In this document: positions 24,960 to 32,772 of the stretch, in pieces
Layout: every line of letters starts with the position of its first letter
Numbering within the stretch: position 1 is the stretch's first letter
Assembly: GCF_019308285.1 (NCBI RefSeq)
Contig: NZ_WWEM01000040.1
Coordinates: 1-42,989 of the forward strand
DNA length: 42,989 nucleotides
Direction: 5' to 3'
Source of the DNA: Flavobacterium quisquiliarum
Lineage (GTDB): Bacteria > Bacteroidota > Bacteroidia > Flavobacteriales > Flavobacteriaceae
Program-made: the position numbers and the translations under genes
Notes under the pieces: model-generated
Databases searched by the model: none
Seen by the model: only the letters and a program-made list of their open reading frames with translations
What the model was told of the DNA's origin: nothing

Positions 24960-25436
24960 TTATTGATTAGCCAATTTAGCGTCAAATTTTTCATCCCAAT
25001 CCATTGATTTTATGGCAGAAATGAGGTTTTCATCATTCACAAAGACTCTTAATTCTTTGTTTGCTACTTTTTTACTGTATAAAGCGTGATAGCGGTAAAT
25101 GACTTCTTGTTTGGTTTTGTAAACTCCGTCTAGTTTTAAATCAATAAAGCTTCCGTAATACTGTCTAAACCTTTGACAGGTTTTTGTTAAACGCTCCTCG
25201 GTTGTATTTTCCATTACCGATTTGGTTACTTCAGTTTCGTTAAAAGGTTTAAATTTTGAAGTATTACAAGTCGACAGCACTCTTTTTCCTAAGTCATATG
25301 CTTTTTGCTGTTGATTTGCATTTATTTCAGATCCGGAAACCTTCTTTATTTTTAAATCTTCAGTATCTCTGTTTACTGTTTTAGATTTACATCCAATTAA
25401 TAATAACAAACATATAATCAATCCTGCTTTCTTCAT
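24960..25436 (-). CDS. Lipoprotein of unknown function
   Basis: The N-terminus MKKAGLIICLLLLIGCKSK has a clear lipobox (LIGC) with Cys16 as the lipidated residue. The rest, about 140 residues, is charged and of unknown fold (for example AYDLGKRVLSTCNTSKFKPF and YKTKQEVIYRYHALYSK). The closing part resembles the accessory region of small NTF2-like lipoproteins, but this is uncertain. It sits between the M23 peptidase gene (six bases upstream) and the exported protein gene (nine bases downstream). Confidence 0.75.
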   Translation of the reverse strand: MKKAGLIICLLLLIGCKSKTVNRDTEDLKIKKVSGSEINANQQQKAYDLGKRVLSTCNTSKFKPFNETEVTKSVMENTTEERLTKTCQRFRQYYGSFIDLKLDGVYKTKQEVIYRYHALYSKKVANKELRVFVNDENLISAIKSMDWDEKFDAKLANQ

Positions 25437-25442
25437 AACTAT

Positions 25443-26120
25443 TTAAGTAATTTTTAATAATAAGTTAGGATCGGGACAATTTTCGATATAAAAATTAAGG
25501 TCTTTTGTATTGCAGACACCAGGATAATCTCCTAAGTAATTTTCAATATTGTGTATGATTTGAAAATGGACATGCGGTGCATAATCACCATTTATTGAGG
25601 CTTTTCCTAAAGTTGCAATCTTTTCGCCTTTTTTGAAATAGTCTCCGATCGTTAAGTTTTCTATACTTTCTAACGACAAATGTCCGTATAAAGTATAAAA
25701 TTTTTCATTTTCTACTTCGTGTTCCAATATTATGGTTGGACCATAATCTCCCAATCCGATGTTGTTTTTAAAACTATGAACTTTTCCATCCAGTGCCGAA
25801 AGAACAGCCGTCCCGGCATCTGTCCATAAATCTAAACCAATATGAATATTGCGTTCAGGTTTTGATTCATTCAAAAAAATGGAACTTCTCTGATATAAAG
25901 AACGTCCTTCTATATAACCGCCAAAAGCAACTTTTGCATTTTTTCTTTCCAGATAATTTAAAATATATTTTTCAAAATCTTCCGATGTATCCAGCTTTGC
26001 ATCAATTAGTTCCTGATTTGAAACGGAGAGATTAATTGGTGTGTATTCTGAAATACTAATTGTTTCATCAATAATTTTAGTAGGAGGTAAGGCGTTTAAA
26101 ATGGAGGTAAGGGGTCTCAT
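25443..26120 (-). CDS. M23-family metallopeptidase, LytM domain
   Basis: A zinc endopeptidase fold of 225 residues. Ligands are intact: HIGLD (His93, Asp97) and HVH (His183, His185), with His147 in LYGHLS as the general base. The motif order and spacing fit active LytM enzymes, which usually cut peptidoglycan cross-bridges. No signal peptide is visible at this start, which is odd for a wall hydrolase. The N-terminal 90 residues (ILNALPPTKIIDETISISEY and onward) are family-unlike. It starts four bases after the spermidine-synthase-like gene and is followed by a lipoprotein gene. Confidence 0.88.
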   Translation of the reverse strand: MRPLTSILNALPPTKIIDETISISEYTPINLSVSNQELIDAKLDTSEDFEKYILNYLERKNAKVAFGGYIEGRSLYQRSSIFLNESKPERNIHIGLDLWTDAGTAVLSALDGKVHSFKNNIGLGDYGPTIILEHEVENEKFYTLYGHLSLESIENLTIGDYFKKGEKIATLGKASINGDYAPHVHFQIIHNIENYLGDYPGVCNTKDLNFYIENCPDPNLLLKIT

Positions 26121-26124
26121 GAAA

Positions 26125-26790
26125 TTAGGCTACTTTATTTATAATTATTATTTCGTTGTGTGTTTCAATTCGCGGCAACATTTTAGTAGTAAACAGTTCT
26201 GAATTTACTTCAGAAATATATTTTCGATTTCTAACATTATGTGCTTCATCCAGAATCATGGTATTGAATAAAACATAACCATTATCTTTTAATAAAGTAC
26301 AGATTCTATCTAGAAAAAACTTTTCGAACAAAAAGTTAGGCATATGCGTATCCTCGAAAATATCTATAATGATAAGGTTATATCTGTCTTTTGTTTTCAA
26401 AACAAATTCAAAAGCGTCATCAATAACTACTTCTAATTGTTTAATCTGATTGAGGTTGAAATATTGATTTGCAATCTGAATCATTTCGGAATCAATTTCA
26501 ACACCCGTTATTTTTTCTTTATATTCAATTTCATCTACTAAGGTTTTAACAACGCTTCCGCCGGCAACTCCTAATAATAAAATATGATTCATTTTTAGAA
26601 TATTCTCATAACCTATATTTCGAAGTCCGTACCTTAATATACGCTGTAAACTTCCATAGGAATAGTTGGTGTTTTCAGTATCTAAAACCAGTTCGCCATT
26701 TGCCCATGTAACTTCAATCATTTTGCTTCTAGCTGATTTCTTTTTGAATATTTTTATAGGGATAATGTAACTGAAAAATTTTCGAATCAT
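26125..26790 (-). CDS. Spermidine-synthase-like methyltransferase-fold protein
   Basis: A soluble Rossmann-fold protein of 221 residues. The SAM-type loop is LLLGVAGGSVVKTL (about 71-84), then GVEID (96-100), DDAFEFV (124-130) and IIIDIFED (140-147). These follow the spermidine synthase pattern, but the N-terminal tetramer domain is short and the catalytic Asp region DxxDP is not kept. Aminopropyl transfer is therefore doubtful. Many such proteins of Bacteroidota are of unknown function. It is the first gene of the five-gene minus-strand unit, with a TAAATTTG box 16 bases upstream. Confidence 0.82.
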   Translation of the reverse strand: MIRKFFSYIIPIKIFKKKSARSKMIEVTWANGELVLDTENTNYSYGSLQRILRYGLRNIGYENILKMNHILLLGVAGGSVVKTLVDEIEYKEKITGVEIDSEMIQIANQYFNLNQIKQLEVVIDDAFEFVLKTKDRYNLIIIDIFEDTHMPNFLFEKFFLDRICTLLKDNGYVLFNTMILDEAHNVRNRKYISEVNSELFTTKMLPRIETHNEIIIINKVA

Positions 26791-26806
26791 TTTGTATGCT
26801 TTTACT

Positions 26807-26814
26807 CAAATTTA
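26807..26814 (-). promoter_or_regulatory. -7 element TAAATTTG for the five-gene operon
   Basis: It matches TAnnTTTG, with a TTTG at 26838-26841 (minus) 23 bases upstream as a possible -33 element. It lies 16 bases before the first start codon. Confidence 0.6.
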
Positions 26815-26854
26815 CCATTAAATCTTTTATTTTGCATCAAATAATACATCTTTA

Positions 26855-27406
26855 ATGAAAAAACTATTATACAAATTCATCTTTTATAAGCTAATGGGCT
26901 GGAAGATAGTGGGGCTGGAGAATGCAGAAGTAAAAAAATGTATATTAGTAGTAATGCCTCATACGAGTAATCATGACTTTTACATAGGGCTTTTTACTCG
27001 TGGCATATCCGGATTACAGATGAATTTCGTCGCCAAAAAGGAATTATTTAGATTTCCGTTTGGTTATTATTTTAGAAATGTTGGCGGGGAACCTTTAGAT
27101 CGTACTGGCGGATTAAATAAAGTAGATGCTATTGCTGCAATCTTTGAAAGAAAAGAAGTTTTTCGTCTTGCCGTTGCCCCAGAGGGAACTAGAAAAAAAG
27201 TGAACGAAATCAAAACCGGATTTTATTTTATAGCGCTTAAAGCAAAAGTGCCAATTGTCCCCGTAGCTTTTGACTGGGGTAAAAAAGAAGTAAATCTTGG
27301 AGAGCCATTTTATCCAACTGGAAATTACGAAGCCGATTACGAAGTTTTGAAAAAACATTATGAAGGCGTTTTAGGTAAAATTCCTGAAAACGGCATTAAA
27401 TTGTAA
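26855..27406 (+). CDS. Lysophospholipid acyltransferase family protein (PlsC-like)
   Basis: It would transfer an acyl chain to a lysophosphatidate or a related glycerolipid at the inner membrane. The HxxxxD motif is HTSNHD (His36, Asp41). The second motif is PEGTRK at 109-114, and a third segment FYFIALKAKVPIVPVAF follows. The N-terminus is hydrophobic but without a clear span. The length of 183 is short for PlsC yet common for this subgroup in Bacteroidota. It is divergent from the five-gene operon. Confidence 0.9.
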   Translation: MKKLLYKFIFYKLMGWKIVGLENAEVKKCILVVMPHTSNHDFYIGLFTRGISGLQMNFVAKKELFRFPFGYYFRNVGGEPLDRTGGLNKVDAIAAIFERKEVFRLAVAPEGTRKKVNEIKTGFYFIALKAKVPIVPVAFDWGKKEVNLGEPFYPTGNYEADYEVLKKHYEGVLGKIPENGIKL

Positions 27407-27478
27407 AAATTGACTTTTTTTTCAAACGCGTGAGAATCGCGTATTTGAAAATTTTCTGTACCAATATCCAAATATGCG

Positions 27479-27504
27479 CTAATTTTTCAATTATGAAAAA
27501 TTAG
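27479..27504 (+). other. Perfect AT hairpin downstream of the acyltransferase gene
   Basis: CTAATTTTTCA (27479-27489) pairs exactly with TGAAAAATTAG (27494-27504) around an ATTA loop. No T-tract follows, so a terminator role is uncertain. An imperfect CAAACGCG/CGCGTATTTG hairpin lies just before it. Confidence 0.5.
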
Positions 27505-27613
27505 GTATAAATATACTTTTTATAAAGATTAGAATTTTACAATAAAAAATTCAGTTGTTGTTTCAAAAAAATGGTTACACTATTAAATTGTTAAAGCTTT
27601 CGAGGTTTTATAA

Positions 27614-27640
27614 TTGTAAAAATAAAGATCTTTACTTTTG
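27614..27640 (+). promoter_or_regulatory. Promoter of the M14 peptidase gene
   Basis: TTG at 27614-27616 and TACTTTTG at 27633-27640 are separated by 16 bases, close to the Bacteroidota -33/-7 arrangement. A start about 7 bases later would leave a leader of roughly 12 bases before the ATG at 27659. Confidence 0.6.
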
Positions 27641-27658
27641 TTAACTAATCAAAACATA

Positions 27659-28813
27659 ATGAATTTAGAAAATCTTTTTATACAATACAAAGAGCAGAGT
27701 ATATCTGGGAGATATTTGACATTAGATCATATTCAGCCCATTTTAGATAGATTAAATACCAACAATCAAGTACAAATTATTGGAAAGTCTGTTTTAGGCG
27801 AACCTATATATAGTTATCAAATTGGTACTGGTCCAACGCGAGTGTATTTATGGTCACAAATGCACGGAAACGAAAGTACCACAACTAAAGCATCATTTGA
27901 CTTTATTAATTTATTGAATGATGAAACGGACTTCGCTAAAAGAATGCTTAGCAGCTTTACTTTTTATTGGATTCCTATTTTAAATCCAGATGGAGCTAGA
28001 TTATATACGAGAGCAAATGCCAACGAAATTGACTTAAATCGTGACTCACAAGACTTAACTCAGCCAGAAAGTAATGTTTTGCGTAAAATTTTTGAAGACT
28101 TTAAACCGCATTATTGTTTTAATCTTCATGATCAGCGTACTATTTTTGGAGCAGGAACTGAAGGAAAACCAGCAACAGTTTCTTTTTTAGCGCCTTCTTA
28201 TAATGAGGAAAGAGAAGTAAACGAGAACAGACAAAAAGCCATAAATATCATAGCAGGCATTAATAAAGTGCTTCAGGAATATATTCCAGGACAGGTTGGA
28301 CGTTTTGATGACTCTTTTAATATTAATTGTATTGGAGACACTTTTCAATATTTAGGAGTTCCAACAATCTTATTTGAAGCAGGACATTATCCAGGCGATT
28401 ACGAAAGAGAAATTACTCGTAAGTACATATTTTTCTCGTTAATTCTGAGCTTCAAACTTATTTCCGAAAACGATTTAGTAAATAATCGAATTGGTGAATA
28501 TTTGAATATTTCACAAAATAACGTGGTTTTTTATGATTTTATGTATAAAAATGTCAAAATAAATTATGATGGTATCGAAATTATTACGAATTTTGTCGCA
28601 CAATACAAAGAAGAATTAATCGAAAATAAGATTCATTTTAACGCCTACATTGCTGAAGTAGGTGATTTGGAAAATTTCTTTGGACATTATGAATATGACG
28701 CAAAAGGCGAAGAATATTCGGATGATTTCTCAAATTTTCCAAAAGTGGGTCAAAAAGCAAATTTTTATTTAAATAAAAATGTTAAATTTGTTAATGGATT
28801 AATAAAAAGTTAA
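27659..28813 (+). CDS. M14-family zinc carboxypeptidase
   Basis: A metallopeptidase of 384 residues. Zinc ligands are His69 and Glu72 (MHGNE) and His157 (NLHDQR). ANEIDLNRDSQDL holds the substrate-binding Asn-Arg pair. The catalytic Glu is Glu240 in LFEAGHYPGD. No signal peptide is visible, suggesting cytoplasmic cleavage of peptides or a cell-wall fragment. The ATG at 27659 is chosen because an upstream TTG at 27638 lies inside the -7 promoter box. The C-terminal 120 residues are an unassigned domain. It precedes the Lrp/AsnC gene by 77 bases. Confidence 0.92.
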   Translation: MNLENLFIQYKEQSISGRYLTLDHIQPILDRLNTNNQVQIIGKSVLGEPIYSYQIGTGPTRVYLWSQMHGNESTTTKASFDFINLLNDETDFAKRMLSSFTFYWIPILNPDGARLYTRANANEIDLNRDSQDLTQPESNVLRKIFEDFKPHYCFNLHDQRTIFGAGTEGKPATVSFLAPSYNEEREVNENRQKAINIIAGINKVLQEYIPGQVGRFDDSFNINCIGDTFQYLGVPTILFEAGHYPGDYEREITRKYIFFSLILSFKLISENDLVNNRIGEYLNISQNNVVFYDFMYKNVKINYDGIEIITNFVAQYKEELIENKIHFNAYIAEVGDLENFFGHYEYDAKGEEYSDDFSNFPKVGQKANFYLNKNVKFVNGLIKS

Positions 28814-28890
28814 TTTTTATGTGAATTTCTTGTTTTTTATATATAATTTTATACTTTGTAATAGCAATTAGTAATATTAATTAAACAATT

Positions 28891-29370
28891 ATGAGTAAAT
28901 TTCGTTTAGATGAAGTAGATCACCAGATTTTAGATATGTTAATAGACAATACGAGAGTTCCGTTTACTGACATTGCAAAAAAATTATTGATATCTGCTGG
29001 AACAGTACATGTTAGAGTAAAAAAGATGGAAGACGCAGGTATAATCATGGGGTCTTCTTTAGCTTTAGATTACGATAAATTAGGGTATTCTTTTATTGCT
29101 TATGTGGGTGTATTTCTAAATAATACCTCTCAGACAAAATTTGTATTAGAGCGAATTAACCAAATTCCATTCGTTACTGTAGCTTCTGTAACTACAGGAA
29201 AATTCAATATCTTTTGCAAAATTAGAGCAAAAGATACTAAGCACGCAAAAGAGGTTATCTTCATGATTGACGACATCGATGGTGTTTACAGAACTGAAAC
29301 TATGATTTCTTTAGAGGAAAGTATAAACGATAAGAAACGTTTGATGCATACTATTTTCAAAAATATGTAA
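28891..29370 (+). CDS. Lrp/AsnC-family transcriptional regulator
   Basis: A DNA-binding regulator of 159 residues. Residues 5-50 form the winged helix-turn-helix (DHQILDMLIDNTRVPFTDIA, then ISAGTVHVRVKKMEDAGII). The remainder is the RAM ligand-binding domain (YSFIAYVGVFLNNTSQTKF, VASVTTGKFNIFCKIRAKD). Such proteins respond to amino acids and form octamers. The ligand and targets are unknown. The peptidase gene upstream may be a target or partner, since it could release the amino acid sensed. Confidence 0.95.
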   Translation: MSKFRLDEVDHQILDMLIDNTRVPFTDIAKKLLISAGTVHVRVKKMEDAGIIMGSSLALDYDKLGYSFIAYVGVFLNNTSQTKFVLERINQIPFVTVASVTTGKFNIFCKIRAKDTKHAKEVIFMIDDIDGVYRTETMISLEESINDKKRLMHTIFKNM

Positions 29371-29400
29371 TAACTTTTCTTGAATGCTATATAAAAATAT

Positions 29401-29422
29401 ACCTCAAGTTTATTCTTGGGGT
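29401..29422 (+). terminator. Terminator after the Lrp/AsnC gene
   Basis: ACCTCAAG (29401-29408) pairs with CTTGGGGT (29415-29422), including one G-U pair, followed by TTTTTT. Confidence 0.8.
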
Positions 29423-29461
29423 TTTTTTATGACTAATTAACCAATCAACTATAACACGATT

Positions 29462-32047
29462 ATGTATACGTTGCCGAAAATTGAGCGTTTTAATCAAGAC
29501 GTTCTCTCAAAATACCACATTTATAATAGTGTTTTTATAACATTACCATTTGATTCTATAGATAATACAGGAGTTTTACTTCCTTTATTTACAGAAACTT
29601 GCGAAACGGGTTTTAAAAAACAAGAAACACCAAAAGAAATTTTTGATTTCTTTTCTAATAAATTTCTAAGTAATGCTTCTGAAACTGAAAAAATTGATTT
29701 AATGTTTCGATTTATTCAGTACATAGAGCGCCAGATTGTATTATTTGATGCTATTGAAGATGCCGCATTTCCAGAAGTAAACAATATGGAAGGGCGTGGC
29801 TCTTTACGTGATATTAAAGAAAAGTCAGATGCAAAAGAAAAAGATGATGAATTAATAGAGTTTTTAGAAAACTTTAATGTTCGTACAGTTTTAACGGCGC
29901 ACCCAACTCAGTTTTATCCTGGTCCTGTATTGGGAATTATTAACGATTTAACAGAAGCTATTCGCCAGAATGATTTGCTTAAAATCAAACAATTACTAGC
30001 GCAGCTTGGAAAAACGCCTTTTATCCAGCACGAAAAACCAAATCCTTATGATGAAGCAGTAAGCTTGATTTGGTATTTGGAAAATGTATTTTATGCTACA
30101 GCTGGAGAAATTGTACATTATTTGCAAAAAAATATTAATGAAGGAACACCGATCAAAAACCAATTGATTAAGCTTGGTTTCTGGCCAGGAGGAGACCGTG
30201 ACGGAAATCCATTTGTTACTACAGAAATTACACTTAAAGTTGCGGATCGTTTAAGAACTTCAATTTTAAAATGCTATTACGTAGAAATGAGAAATTTAAA
30301 ACGTAAGCTAACTTTCTCAGGTGTAGACACTTTAGTATCCGACCTTGAACATAAACTTTACCGTTCTGTATTCTATTCTAAAGGAGATATTTTTATCACT
30401 TTGGATGAATTATTAACGCAGTTGAATAAGGTAAGAGAGATTATCATTGAAAAACATCAGTCTTTATATCTAGATGAATTAGAAGCTCTTTTAGTGAAAA
30501 TTAATTTATTCGGATTCCACTTTGCTACTTTAGATATTCGCCAAAACAGTAAAATTCACAATAAAGTATTTAAGGATGTAGTTGATTTTTACCAGAAATC
30601 TGGATCTTCTATTTTCCCTGGTAATTATTATGAACTAACAGAAGATCAAAAAATTGATGTTTTGTCTAAAATGAAAGGAGATTTAAATCCAGCTGATTTT
30701 GAAGATGAAATTACAAGATCTACTTTAGAATCTGTTCAAGCGATCAAAACTATTCAAAGAAATAATGGTGAAGAAGGAGCAAACCGTTACATTATCAGTA
30801 ATAATGAAAGTGCTTTGAACGTGATGGAAACTTTCGCAATGATTCGTTTGAATAATTGGGAAAATCCTACTGTAGACATTATTCCACTTTTTGAATCTGT
30901 AGATGATTTACAGAATGCTCATTCAATCATGGAGCAGTTATATACTAATCCTGAATATGCGAAGCACTTAAAATCTAGAGGAAACGAGCAGACAATTATG
31001 CTTGGTTTCTCCGACGGAACAAAAGATGGCGGTTATTTAATGGCTAACTGGAGTATTTATCAGGCAAAGATTTCATTGACTGAAATCTCTAGAAAATATG
31101 GAATAAAAGCTATTTTCTTCGACGGACGCGGAGGACCACCTGCACGTGGTGGAGGAAAAACGCATAAATTCTATGCTTCTCTAGGACCAAAAATTGAAAA
31201 TAATGAAATTCAGATTACTGTTCAAGGGCAAACTATCAGTTCTAATTTTGGAACTTTAGATTCTTGCCGTTACAATATTGAAAACTTAGTAACTGCCGGA
31301 GTTACGAATCAGGTTTTTGCTAAAGATAAAAATGAATTATCAGCAGATGAAACGCAGATTTTAAATCAATTAGCAGATTTGGGTTATCAAAAATATTTAA
31401 GTTTTAAGAACCATCCAAAGTTTATTCCTTATTTGGAAAAAATGAGTACACTGAAATACTACTCTAAAACAAACATTGGAAGCCGCCCATCTAAAAGAAG
31501 TAAATCAGAATCTCTTGATTTTGCTGACTTAAGAGCGATTCCGTTCGTGGGTTCATGGAGTCAATTAAAACAAAACGTACCAGGATTTTTTGGCGTAGGT
31601 TCTGCATTAAAACATTTTGAAGAAAGCGGTCAGTGGGATAAAGTAAGTGATTTGTATCACAACTCTTTATTCTTTAAGACTTTATTAGAAAACAGTATGA
31701 TGTCATTGGCAAAATCATTCTTGCCTTTAACTGCTTACATGAGTAAAGATCCTGAGTTTGGAGAATTCTGGAATATTATCCACACTGAGTTTTTAGAAAC
31801 AAAGAGACTTCTTTTGAAAATTGCAGGTCACAAAACATTGATGGAAAATTATCCTGATGGTATTGCTTCAATTCAGATTAGAGAGCGTATTGTATTGCCT
31901 TTATTGACAATTCAGCAATATGCTTTATTGAGAATTAATGAATTAAACAAAGCAGAAACTCCGAATGAAGATCTGATCAAAGTTTACGAAAAAATCGTAA
32001 CGAGATCTCTTTTTGGAAATACTAATGCAAGTAGAAACTCTGCTTAA
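29462..32047 (+). CDS. ppc: Phosphoenolpyruvate carboxylase
   Basis: It carboxylates PEP to oxaloacetate to refill the TCA cycle. Catalytic motifs: LTAHPTQ with His147, GFWPGGDRDGNPFVT near 240, and the mobile loop DGRGGPPARGGGKTH at 554-568. The C-terminal end RNSA is a truncated variant of the usual NTG terminus, as seen in related Bacteroidota sequences. The length of 861 is a little below E. coli. The DinB-like gene follows after 23 bases. Confidence 0.96.
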   Translation: MYTLPKIERFNQDVLSKYHIYNSVFITLPFDSIDNTGVLLPLFTETCETGFKKQETPKEIFDFFSNKFLSNASETEKIDLMFRFIQYIERQIVLFDAIEDAAFPEVNNMEGRGSLRDIKEKSDAKEKDDELIEFLENFNVRTVLTAHPTQFYPGPVLGIINDLTEAIRQNDLLKIKQLLAQLGKTPFIQHEKPNPYDEAVSLIWYLENVFYATAGEIVHYLQKNINEGTPIKNQLIKLGFWPGGDRDGNPFVTTEITLKVADRLRTSILKCYYVEMRNLKRKLTFSGVDTLVSDLEHKLYRSVFYSKGDIFITLDELLTQLNKVREIIIEKHQSLYLDELEALLVKINLFGFHFATLDIRQNSKIHNKVFKDVVDFYQKSGSSIFPGNYYELTEDQKIDVLSKMKGDLNPADFEDEITRSTLESVQAIKTIQRNNGEEGANRYIISNNESALNVMETFAMIRLNNWENPTVDIIPLFESVDDLQNAHSIMEQLYTNPEYAKHLKSRGNEQTIMLGFSDGTKDGGYLMANWSIYQAKISLTEISRKYGIKAIFFDGRGGPPARGGGKTHKFYASLGPKIENNEIQITVQGQTISSNFGTLDSCRYNIENLVTAGVTNQVFAKDKNELSADETQILNQLADLGYQKYLSFKNHPKFIPYLEKMSTLKYYSKTNIGSRPSKRSKSESLDFADLRAIPFVGSWSQLKQNVPGFFGVGSALKHFEESGQWDKVSDLYHNSLFFKTLLENSMMSLAKSFLPLTAYMSKDPEFGEFWNIIHTEFLETKRLLLKIAGHKTLMENYPDGIASIQIRERIVLPLLTIQQYALLRINELNKAETPNEDLIKVYEKIVTRSLFGNTNASRNSA

Positions 32048-32070
32048 AACGAAATTTTAAATTTAAAAAC

Positions 32071-32586
32071 ATGAATGTCAGCGATATTTTAGAAAATGAA
32101 TACTCAGGTCATTTCGGGACTTATCTGAAACAAGCGGGTGACGGAAAATTGATTGAAGAATTGGAAATCTCTCTACATGAATTTATCCGATTTGTTCAAA
32201 ATATTCCAATGGATAAATTTGATTATCGTTACGCAGAAGGAAAATGGACTATTAAAGAAATAATTCAACATGTCATTGATACTGAACGCATTTTTGCTTA
32301 CAGAGCTTTATGTTTTTCAAGAAATGATAAGACGCCATTACCAAGTTTTGAAGAACAAGATTATGCAGATAATACCGATGCTAATTCAAGACATTTACAG
32401 GATTTGTTAATGGAACTTTCTGCTGTAAGACATTCCAATTTATTGTTTTATAAAAGTTTATCTGACGAACAGCTTAAAAGAATAGGAACTGCCTCTGGTA
32501 ATCAAATTTCTGTTCGGGCTTTGGGTTTCATTATGATTGGACACCAAAAACATCATCAAAAAGTTTTCGAAGAGAGATATTTATAA
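32071..32586 (+). CDS. DinB-family protein
   Basis: A four-helix-bundle protein of 171 residues with a DinB/YfiT layout. The metal site is likely formed by His in IIQHVIDTERIF (about 69-80) and the HQKHH segment near the C-terminus (MIGHQKHHQKVFEERYL). The family includes bacillithiol and mycothiol S-transferases and many uncharacterised proteins. It follows ppc closely and is probably on the same message. A thiol-transferase role would fit the YpdA-like gene elsewhere in the window, but this is speculation. Confidence 0.88.
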   Translation: MNVSDILENEYSGHFGTYLKQAGDGKLIEELEISLHEFIRFVQNIPMDKFDYRYAEGKWTIKEIIQHVIDTERIFAYRALCFSRNDKTPLPSFEEQDYADNTDANSRHLQDLLMELSAVRHSNLLFYKSLSDEQLKRIGTASGNQISVRALGFIMIGHQKHHQKVFEERYL

Positions 32587-32607
32587 GTTTCAATTTAAAG
32601 ATAAATT

Positions 32608-32639
32608 AAACCCGACAAGTTTTAAAAACTGTCGGGTTT
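32608..32639 (+). terminator. Terminator after the DinB-like gene
   Basis: AAACCCGACA (32608-32617) pairs with TGTCGGGTTT (32630-32639), with an AGTTTT/AAAACT extension in the loop, then GTTGTTTG. The same AAACCCGACA core is used in the terminator at 40774-40806. Confidence 0.8.
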
Positions 32640-32658
32640 GTTGTTTGTATACAGTTTG

Positions 32659-32758
32659 TCATTTCGACTGAAAGGAGAAATCGCACTCGAAACTCTACAA
32701 AGATTTGCTATTGTCTTTGTGGAAAAACTAGTGCGATTTCTCCTTTCAGTCGAAATGA
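32659..32758. repeat. 100-base inverted repeat element, 29-bp perfect arms
   Basis: 32659-32687 (starts TCATTTCGACTGAAAGGAG) and 32730-32758 are exact reverse complements. Inside, ACAAAGA (32697-32703) pairs with TCTTTGT (32714-32720), so the whole element folds into a long hairpin. It sits between the convergent DinB-like and recQ genes, where it may also end transcription. Small reading frames over it are explained by the repeat. Confidence 0.85.
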
Positions 32759-32772
32759 AAAAAATGAAGTTT

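Noticed and set aside
26125..26790. Spermidine-synthase-like gene considered as part of the polyamine pathway
   Set aside because: The characteristic catalytic Asp region is not kept, and it is in a different operon 9 kb away from the arginine decarboxylase gene.
27638..27658. TTG start seven codons before the M14 peptidase ATG
   Set aside because: The TTG is inside the TACTTTTG -7 promoter box, so it cannot be in the message.
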